Positions 56,008 to 64,000 of a stretch of DNA of 64,000 nucleotides are shown here, one piece after another. The first letter of the stretch is position 1. Each line of letters starts with the position of its first letter. The notes beneath the pieces are model-generated. The model ran no database searches and was not told where the DNA came from. It saw only the letters and a list, made by a program, of their open reading frames with translations. The translations under genes were made by a program, and so were the position numbers. Source of the DNA: Triticum aestivum (lineage: Eukaryota; Streptophyta; Magnoliopsida; Poales; Poaceae); NCBI RefSeq assembly GCF_018294505.1, contig NC_057807.1, forward strand, positions 167,131,582-167,195,581. The letters run 5' to 3'.

Positions 56008-59000
56008 TGTCACACCCTAGCTAGTCATGCATTAGAGTGTTGCATCATGTTTATTCTTTCACCAGAAACCTGAAATGGGGATGACAGAACCCCCAGTCCC
56101 CTCTGAAACCAACTAGGGTTTACTAAAAACTTTTTCAATGAACCTGAAATGCCCTTCTAAAATGCCGATCATTTTTGTCTTGGTTCAGAACCTCTGCCAA
56201 AAGTGGTGCACATTTTCCTAGGCCATCTTAGGGTTTTTGAATTAAATCGTAAATATTTGAATTTGGGCATTTAAAATTATATAAAATATTTAAATGCTCA
56301 AATATCTCCAAACTAAAATGTTTCATGTTGGAAATAATCCAACTATGGACTAGGAGTAGTTTGGTGATTTTAGGAGTAGCCCAAGTATTTTATTTAATTC
56401 AACAAAGTTGCAGAAGTATTAAAAAACAGAAAACAGAAAGAAATGGAAAAAAACTTACCTGGCGCCCAGCACCCGGTCCCACCTGCCGGCCCAGCCCAGC
56501 GCCGCTCCAGCGAGCTGCTTGCCGGCCAGGCAGGCAGGCAGGTGCCCGACGGCGACCACAGCGCGCGCCACGCACCTGCTCGCCGCCTCGCTGCTCCCCT
56601 CGCCCGGTGACGTCGTGGATCAGCCTCTCTCGCTCCCCCGAACCCCCCAGACACCCCCTCTCCTCTCCAGCTCCTCCCCCTCGCGCTCCACCGCCATGAC
56701 CGACGCCACCATCGCCGTGCCTTCATCGTAGCCGTGCTCCCCGCCGCCCGTGCGTCCTCTCATCGTGTCCAGGAGCTCCGCTGCTGTCCACTCCATCGAG
56801 CAAGCCGAGCCCCGAGCGCTCGCAACGCCCGAGTCCACCGCAACGACCTCGCCCGAACCGCCGTCGCCGGAGATCCCTTCAACGCCGTCGTCGCTCCGGT
56901 CCATCTCCGGCCACACCAAGGGCTTCGTCGCACTCACTGTGAGCTTAGCCATCTTCCCCTCCCTTCCGTTCTTGCTCCCGAGCCATGTAGCAACCTCCCG
57001 GAGCTCAACCGCACCCACCGCCGTGGAGCTCGTCGCCGACGTGCTCCCGGTCATCCTCCGGCCACTCCACGGTGTCCGTCATGCTCACCGTGTCACTTAG
57101 CACCTAGCTAGCCACTCCCCGAGCCTCACCGACCCCTCTAGCGTCAAGTTCGTCTTCGGCCGAACCCCGGTGGCCGCCAAAGTCGTCGCCGGCGCCAACT
57201 CCGGCCACCCCGACCCCAACGGACTCCACCAAGAGCTGCGGCTCGTCCTCAGCTCCACTCCGGTGGTCTCCGCGACCCATTTGGTGGCCGAAACAGCCAA
57301 AACCACTTCCGCCGCCGCGTCGGGCTCGCCGGCGGCTAAACGCCGGTGCAGCCGACCCGGGTTTGACCACGGGTGGGCCCTGGTTGACTCCCCTGAGTCA
57401 ATGACAGGTGGGGCCCAGCCCTGTTAATTAAACGGGTTTAGTTTTAATTAAACTTTAATTAATCTAATCACACTGACACACGGGACCCACTGTCAGGTTT
57501 GACCCGGACGTGTTCCGTTGACCTGCTGACGTCACACTGACGTCAGGCTGACGCAATAATTGATTTTCTGGAATTAATCTAATATAGGAAATTCCAGAAT
57601 ATAGTTTAAACTTCAAAAATTCATAACTTTTATTCTGTAACTCCAAATCAGACAAATTATATATGAAAAATGATCAGAAAAATCCAATCTATCCATCTGT
57701 ACTATTTTCATGCATGATTAAACAAGTTAACCTGATGTTTAATGCAGAACAAGGAAAAGCACTTTAAAAGGCCATGTTTGAGTTTGAAATTTGAATCTTT
57801 GATTAAATTGGTTCAAACCCTTCCGGTCTTAGTTGCATTAGCCCAACACACTCATATTGCTATGTTTCATGCATGCATCATATTGTTGCACATTGTTTGG
57901 TGATGGTTGTGTATCGGTGTTCTTTGTGGCAGGTTCTGCCCCCGAGGGGTACCGTGATTACCCTAACGAAGAACCGTATCAGTGCATCGTACCATCAGGC
58001 AAGCAACCAACCTTTTGATCATATCGATACAATCCCATGTTCTCGCTCCTGCTCTCTTTTACTGCATTAAGACAACGCGTTTCAAACTGCTGTGTGCTAC
58101 GGTAGTTGAACCCATTTCCTCTGCATGACCTGTCCTTGCCACAGTAACTAGATGAAACCCACTAGCATGTGTAGGAGTTGATTGAGCAATATGTATGTGT
58201 TGTTCCTACCTTGCTATGCCTGCTATGCTTAGAGTCGTGTCAGGTCTGGTTCATCTGGGTGATGGCTAGAGTGAAATGATTATGTCGGTAATGAGAGTGG
58301 TGTGGTGAACACGATTTTGTAAAGGTATCGATGAGAGGCCATGTAGGAGTACATGGTGGGTTGTTTCATTGTAGCCGACCTTAAGCACTGAGATCTGTAT
58401 GTGTGATTTAAGATACAGCTACTACCATGCATTGGGCCCTAAAATATGACCCCGCCCGACTTCTTATTCACCCTAGCTCTCTGTCCAGGAGTTGCAAGTA
58501 GTTTCTGGTGTTTGTAGCCTACTGGAGGCCGTGGACAGCGCTGACCGTAGGGGTGGGCTGTGATGCGGTAGGTACGTGGCCGGGTGTACCGAATACCCGT
58601 TAGGTATCTCGGGAACCCTGTTCACATCGTTCGGGGCCGTATGGGAAACCTCGGCCGGACTCCCTGCGGATGGAACCTGGATAGGCGATAAACCTGGACT
58701 AGAGGCTTAAGTGTTTAGGTAGGTCGTGGTCTACACCCACGTCGGCTTTCGCTTGAAGTCTGCCGAGCACATGTCGTGTGCAGACGCTAAGTGGTGGAAA
58801 CATGTATGAAGAAGTACACCCCTGCAGGGTTATCATGATCTATTCGAATAGCCGCGTCCGCGGTAAAGGACTACTTGGTTGCCTATACAGTTCATAGACA
58901 AGTAAATGGAAACTACTAAAAGCCTCAAGATAAGTGTGAGTGCCGAGGATGGCTCTTCCGTAGGAAGACGGAGGTGGATCCTCGGTAGTGTATTGAAGTG

Positions 59001-60052
59001 GAGAGTAGTGGACTCGTGTGCGCAAAACCATTTCAAGTTGGAGTCTCGTAGGTTAGCCTAGCCAAGAGTCAAAGCTGGCTTGCTGCAATAACTCCACCAA
59101 CCCTTCTTGATAATATGCATGTATGTAGGATTTGATATAAGTCTTGCTGAGTACCTTTGTACTCATGTTGCTATAATTTACATTTTTACAGAAGACGCTG
59201 CAACCCCTTCTGATGGGTTCTACGTAGACGTTGACATCAATGAGTAGGCTAAGGCCCAGGTGGTGATCCTGAGCTTGTGAAGGACCACATAGTATAGCTA
59301 GGCTTTCCAAGCCTCTTTTATTTTACTAGTTGTCTGTACTCAGACAAGCTACTTCCGCTGCTGGTTTGTATGACTGTATGACTTGAATGCTGGGTCGTGT
59401 GACCCGTACCTGTGTGTATGATTATGTATGGCTCCCTGAGTCTTAAATAAAGTACTTGTGTCGTAGAGTCATGTTGTGATGCCATGTTGTATTTGCACAT
59501 ATCGAGCATACTGTGTGTATGCTATTGAAATGCTTGGAATGTGTGGGATCTGACTATCTAGTTGTTTATCTTTAGTAGCCTCTCTTACCGGGAAATGTCT
59601 CCTAGTGTTACCACTGAGCCATGGTGGCTTGCTACTGCTCTGGAACACTTAGGCTGGCCGGCTTGTGTCCTTCTTCGTTCCGGTGTCTGTCCCTTCGGGG
59701 AAATGTCACGCATTGAGTGAGTCCTGTTAGCCCGCTACAGCCCGGTTTACCGGAGTCCCGCTAGCCCAGTGCTACAGCCCGGACCCTCTTGCTGATGACC
59801 GACACGTTCGAAGCTGGGTCATGGATGCCTGTCCCTGTAAGTCTGTGCCACTTTGGGTTTACAACTAGTCATGTCAGCCCGGGCTCCTTAACATATGGAT
59901 GCTAGCGACACTATCATATACGCGAGCCAAAAGGCGCAAACGGTCCCAGGCAAAGGTAAGGCGACACCCGTGGGGATACCGTGCGTGAGGCCGCAAAGTG
60001 ATATGAGGTGTTACGGGCTAGATCGATGTGTCATCGAGTCGGGGTCCTGACA
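56008..60052 (+). mobile_element. 5' LTR of family A copy 1
   Basis: This 4045-bp LTR runs from TGTCACACCCTAG to GGGGTCCTGACA. The first third includes a GC-rich block (about 56450-57430). The remainder is mixed and has several open frames without domains. Its length is unusual for Triticeae Gypsy elements with a complete pol. Confidence 0.9.
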
Positions 60053-60056
60053 GCGT

Positions 60057-60072
60057 TGGTATCAGAGCCGGA
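60057..60072 (+). promoter_or_regulatory. Primer binding site (initiator tRNA-Met) of family A
   Basis: TGGTATCAGAGCCGGA lies four bases after the LTR end and matches the standard Met-tRNA PBS of plant Gypsy elements. Confidence 0.9.
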
Positions 60073-60494
60073 CTGCTTGTAGGTTCTCCAAGCCAAACTG
60101 GTCGATGTTGAGTCTAGAAATTCTTTAGTTATATGTAGGGGAATTGTTTGTGGGTTGGAACGAAAGGCTCTTTTTACTCCTTTATCTTATGACATTCTAA
60201 TCTGAGTCAGTCTATTCTTCCACCGGGGGTTAAGGAATTAGGATCTATTCTCTCTATCAGGATCACGTGTTACTAATCAGTAGTACCTTATAGGTTTGAT
60301 GGTTACAAGCCTAGTTCAGTTCTACTACCACATTATGTTGCTAGGATGGACTCAGAACTTTGATATGATGATGTTGAGTGTGAATGAAATCCTTTGTCAA
60401 ATGTCTCAAAATCCTTCTTGAGCATTTACAGCTGTTATGCTGCCGAAATTTTGCTAGAAATTCTAATGCCTTTGCATTATGATTGTGTTTTCAG

Positions 60495-61267
60495 ATGGCC
60501 ACTCGCGACCTCAATCAAGTGGTTCGCCTGACTCGATGCCTAGATGTACCCGGTCATACCGCCATGTTGGTCAGGGTAATGACTGAGGCTGGATACCGTT
60601 GGTATCCTGAGTACACGGTCGAAGATCAATTCTGAAACTTTAATCAAAGCCAGTATCTCTGCACTGTCAGGATATTTCCATCTTATCCTGGGTCCACCGA
60701 GCCCCTTCACTGCTCCTATGGACTCGGGGTTACTATTGAGATGGCTGTGCAGGACGCCGCCTACTCTATGATGACCATCATGCGAGTCAGGTCTGGCCTA
60801 TTTCGGGACTCTGACTTCCGGTATATGCCAGGATCACTTCCGGGAGCACAAGGGTATCTCTAGGCTATCTATGCTGCCCCACTCAGGAGGATTCACGGAC
60901 CCGCACTACTGCTGAGATGCTCGAGGATAAGGATCGTGAAAATCGGGCCTTGAGGCTAGAGCTTTTTAATACCCGTGCTGACCATTGGGCCACGTTGACT
61001 CGGTTTGCACCGGCGGTGCAAGCTGGATATTCGGATATGCGCGATCTCTATCCTGTGAGATCTGCTCTGCCAGACGTGATGGGTTGGCGTGATGTAGGAG
61101 GCATCACCCCACCTCGCGGTCCCCGCAGGCCACCGTCTATTGGTCCAAGACCTCATCCTAGTCCCTATGGTCCACAAGCTCCGCGAGATCGTCTTTTTCC
61201 GGATGATCATGTTGAGCTTCCAGGCTATGGAGGTAATTTCTACGAGGACTACTACGGATCGGTCTGA
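60495..61267 (+). pseudogene. Extra ORF between PBS and gag of family A, unknown function
   Basis: The ATG at 60495 directly follows a splice-acceptor-like TGATTGTGTTTTCAG. The frame reads MATRDLNQVVRLTRCLDVPG and continues through GYRWYPEYTVEDQF, with a TGA at about 60633 and a TAG at about 60861. It then shifts frame near 60900 into MLEDKDRENRALRLELFNTR (coiled-coil-like) and a Pro/Arg-rich tail ending at 61267. The plan is about 257 codons with a globular N-terminus, a short coiled coil and a disordered end. I recall similar hypothetical proteins in grass Gypsy elements but know no function. AATAAA follows at 61479-61484. Confidence 0.5.
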
Positions 61268-61609
61268 GTTAGTGGTAGTATCACTAGTTTGTACTAGCTG
61301 TGTCGTCTATCGTCCTGCGTGACTCGTGGGATATGACCTAGTTTGTACCGCTTCCGGAGGTGTAGAAAAATAATGTATAGGAGCTTGGGATGCCTCCGAT
61401 GTGATGTAATCTTCCTTTCACCGTAACAGTACCTTGTTTGGTTTTGTACTAAACCTTGTATGGTGTGTATGACGATGGAATAAAGAAGCAGTTTCTGTAT
61501 CTACCATGTCATACGGATGATCATCTTGCATTCCGAGTTATTCCTTACATTCTGTATCCTATGTCGGAATCTTATCATTCTGACTAAATCATTGTCTTGT
61601 TTACCTAGG
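61268..61609 (+). other. Spacer between extra ORF and gag, with polyadenylation-like signal and splice-acceptor-like end
   Basis: No coding region is seen. AATAAA lies at 61479-61484. The sequence before the gag ATG, CATTGTCTTGTTTACCTAG, looks like a plant intron 3' end. If real, gag would be read from a spliced transcript that skips the extra ORF. Confidence 0.35.
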
Positions 61610-62578
61610 ATGGTCAACACGCGCACTAACCCTGCTCCTCAGGAGCAGGCCGAAGGCAGTGAAGTCAGGAATGCAAATCTGCCTCATCCTCCTTCCCTAG
61701 CCGAGGTTATGATGGAAGCTGAGAGAAATAAACGGGAGACCAACCATTTGTTGGAGTGTATTGAACAGAACACAGCACACCATCAGAGGACTAACGTGGT
61801 GTCACTCAGCGATTTCATCAAGTTACATCCACCCACGTTCCACCACTCCGTTGAGCCTCTCGACGCTGATGACTGGCTTCGCAGTATTTCTCACAAACCG
61901 CGTTCCGCGCTGGTAGCGGAGGCTGCCAAGGTCACCTTTGCTGCATATCATCTTGAAGGCCCCGCCAGTCTATGGTGGGAGAATTATGGAGCTATGCGCC
62001 CAGCGGGCCATGTCACTACTTGGGCTGAATTCAGCGAGGCTTTCCGTGAACATCACATTCCGGAGGGTCTCATGGACCGTAAACGTGAGGAATTTTGCAG
62101 TTTCACTCAGGGCTGACTCTCTGTGGATGCTTACAGCAGGGAGTTCGGTAACCTCGCACGATATGCAACTGAGGAAGTTTCTACTGATGCCAAGAAGCAA
62201 GCAAGGTTCCGTAAGGGGCTTAGTCCTGAGCTTCGCCGCGACCTCCGTCTGCATGAGTGCACATCTTTTCAGAAACTTGTTAACAAGGCCATCAGTGCTG
62301 AAACTGGTCAGACTGATTATGATGCAACACGCAAGCATGGCCGTGACATGGGTTCCTCATCCGGTGCTGGTCCTCAGAAGCGCCGCGTGTGGGTGCCCAA
62401 CACCGCCCTACCACCCAGGTTCACACCGAGGCCATCTTTCCAGGCGCCTCGCCCTGTTCAACAGTCTGCACCAGCCAAGCCCTATGGGGGTCCAACCAAC
62501 AATGCTCCTCCACGTACCAGTTCCGTGACTTGTTTCAAGTGTGGGGAATCTGGTCACTATATGCGTGAGTGTCCCTAG
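61610..62578 (+). pseudogene. gag: Tekay-type gag
   Basis: The ATG at 61610 (MVNTRTNPAPQEQAEGSE) begins a frame with the gag core: HPPTFHHSVEPLDADDWLRS, FAAYHLEGPASLWWENYGAM, WAEFSEAFREHHIPEGLMDR, then QARFRKGLSPELRRDLRLHE. A zinc knuckle CFKCGESGHYMREC (62531-62572) closes it. Two stop codons, TGA at 62114-62116 and TAG at 62576-62578, interrupt an otherwise continuous frame that passes straight into the protease, so gag and pol form one frame in this family. No frameshift is present. Confidence 0.9.
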
Positions 62579-64000
62579 ACCAACCCCAACCAATCTGCTA
62601 AAGCTGTTGGCCGTGGCAAGCCGACAGGGGAAGTGTTCCACGCCAAGCCGGCCACCGCTACACGATGCCATGTCAACTGTATCTCTGCCGAAGAAGCTCA
62701 AGAGGATCCCAACGTCGTTCTCGGTACGCTCCTTGTTAATTGCCACCCGGCATCTGTTCTTTTCGATACAGGAGCCTCTCATTCATTTATATCCGAGAAC
62801 TATGCTTGTTTCCATAACACCGCATTCTGTAACATGCCATCCACTATGGAAATTTTTACTCTCGGTTCTAGATGGCAGACCTCCAGGGTAAGTTATGGAA
62901 ATGAAATCCAAGTCGACAGACTTGTTTTCCTTGCATCTTTGATAGCTCTCAAATTTTCAGATATTAATATCATTTTGGGTATGGACTGGATGTCAGCTCA
63001 TCATGCCAAAATTGATTGCTTCTCTAGGACTGTTCAACTCACCCATCCTTCGGGGAAGATAGTCAATGTCTTGACCCGATTAGCCAAGCGACAATTATAT
63101 TCTCTTAACGCCAGCCCTTTGCCAGACCTTGAGGACGTTCCGGTAGTCCGTGACTTTCCGGATGTCTTCCCAGAGGAATTGCCAGGTGTTCCACCCGACA
63201 GGGATGTTGAGTTCGTAATAGACCTCATTCCAGGAACCGTCCCGATTGCTAGAAGACCTTATAAGATGGCACCATTAGAACTAGCCGAGCTTAAGAAACA
63301 ACTCGATGTGTCCTTGAAAAAGGGTTTCATCCGACCTAGTTCATCTCCGTGGGCTTGCCCCGTCCTCTTCGTCAAGAAGAAGGATGGAACGGACCGGATG
63401 GTTGTAGATTATCGACCTGTCAATTTGGTCACAATCAAGAACAAATATCCGCTCCCCAGGATCAACGACCTGTATGATCAGCTCGCTGGATCCTCAGTCT
63501 TCTCCAAAATGGATTTGAGGTTGGGCTACCATCAAATCAAAATCAGGAACGGGGACATTCCTAAAACGGCCTTTGTTACTCGTTATGGCCAATACGAGTA
63601 CACCGTCATGTCTTTCGGTTTAACCAACGCTCCAGCCACTTTTTCTCGGTTAATGAACTCAATATTCATGGAGTATTTGGATAAATTCGTCGTGGTTTAC
63701 CTCGATGATATACTCATCTACTCCAAGAATGAGGAAGAACATGCCGAACATCTAAGGCTAGTGTTGAAGAAACTTCGAGAGCACCGCCTTTATGCCAAGT
63801 TTTCCAAATGTGAATTTTGGTTGTCAAAAGTGACCTATCTGGGTCATGTAATATCTGGTAAAGGTATTGCTGTTAACCCTGAGCGAGTTCAAGCCGTCCT
63901 TAATTGGACTCCACCTGAATCGGTCAAGCAAGTTTGGAGTTTCCTTGGCCTAGCGAGCTATTGTCGTCGCTTTGTCGAGAACTTCTCCAAAGTTGCTAAA
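62579..64000 (+). pseudogene. pol: Tekay-type protease and reverse transcriptase, running off the window
   Basis: The frame of gag continues without a stop to the last base. Protease: [14 protein letters not shown] (active site D-T-G-A, Asp codon 62765-62767) and [114 protein letters not shown] and catalytic YLDD (63698-63709), then the connection region [18 protein letters not shown] at the edge. This stretch is intact; the two stops in gag are what would block it, so it is marked as part of a broken gene. Confidence 0.9.

Larger units (their letters stand above)
56008..64000 (+). mobile_element. Tekay-type chromovirus, family A copy 1, inserted into copy 2 in the opposite orientation
   Basis: Order: 5' LTR (56008-60052), PBS, an extra ORF, gag, protease, RT, then the window end. 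The insertion point is inside the RT of copy 2, just before the MPFGL codons; the flanking five bases are GACGG. The 3' LTR and the rest of copy 2 should follow beyond 64000. Confidence 0.85.

Noticed and set aside
60056..60072. tRNA gene near the PBS
   Set aside because: Only the short PBS complementary to a tRNA 3' end is present; no cloverleaf or tRNA promoter boxes.

Overview
This window looks like an intergenic stretch of a large grass genome, almost certainly Triticeae (wheat, Aegilops or barley type). It is almost wholly nested and broken LTR retrotransposons plus two CACTA ends. The LTR families (an Angela-like Copia, Athila-type Gypsy with TGATACGTCTCC or TGATACATCC LTRs, a Tat-lineage Gypsy with an LTR of about 0.5 kb, and a Tekay-type chromovirus with an LTR of about 4 kb) are recognised from memory and from visible protein motifs. 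No database was searched, so family names are tentative. The only sign of an ordinary host gene is a decayed F-box/leucine-rich-repeat gene on the minus strand near 7.0-8.0 kb, in a low-copy island (about 5.65-11.46 kb) that also holds a solo LTR.

Layout. 1-2490: end of a 4-kb LTR (family A, +). 2491-2868: piece of a Tat LTR (family Y, -). 2869-4357: end of an Athila-type LTR with PBS, leader and gag start (+). 4358-5645: end of another Gypsy LTR that also holds coding sequence, with its PBS and leader (+). 5646-11458: low-copy island. 11459-12485: LTR, PBS and gag start of a further Gypsy element (+). 12486-18358: Copia element lacking its 5' LTR (-). 18359-23289: 3' half of an Athila-type element with a coiled-coil ORF after integrase and a 3' LTR (+). 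23290-26682: decayed accessory gene (+). 26683-28383: two LTR pieces. 28384-33425: 5' LTR and gag-pol of a Tat-lineage element (-). 33426-44032: Athila-type internal and LTR pieces, a second Y fragment and two CACTA ends. 44033-49584: non-autonomous Y element with a 3' LTR, a protease, and an accessory gene antisense to the protease. 49585-56007: family A 3' LTR and pol (-). 56008-64000: family A element in the opposite orientation, with 5' LTR, PBS, an extra ORF, gag, protease and RT; it runs off the window.

The most interesting item is the accessory gene at 45093-47961. It has its own TATA-like box, five exons with GT-AG introns whose phases all join correctly, and a predicted product of about 829 residues: a domain like the 'putative gypsy type transposon' family, then a charged linker, then a coiled coil. 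It lies between the protease and the 3' LTR of a Tat-lineage element and is read in the opposite direction. A relative with the same plan sits at 23303-25919. Antisense accessory ORFs are known from Tat-lineage elements such as Grande; I do not know whether this spliced Triticeae version has been described. A second candidate is the extra ORF between PBS and gag of the family A element (60495-61267), with a splice-acceptor-like sequence before it and a polyadenylation-like signal after it.

Nearly all coding regions are broken. Several (the Copia polyprotein, the accessory gene, family A gag-pol) carry stop codons but no frameshifts; others (the Tat gag-pol, the Athila-type integrase and gag, the F-box gene) have both. 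I saw no functional host gene, tRNA, rRNA or CRISPR array.
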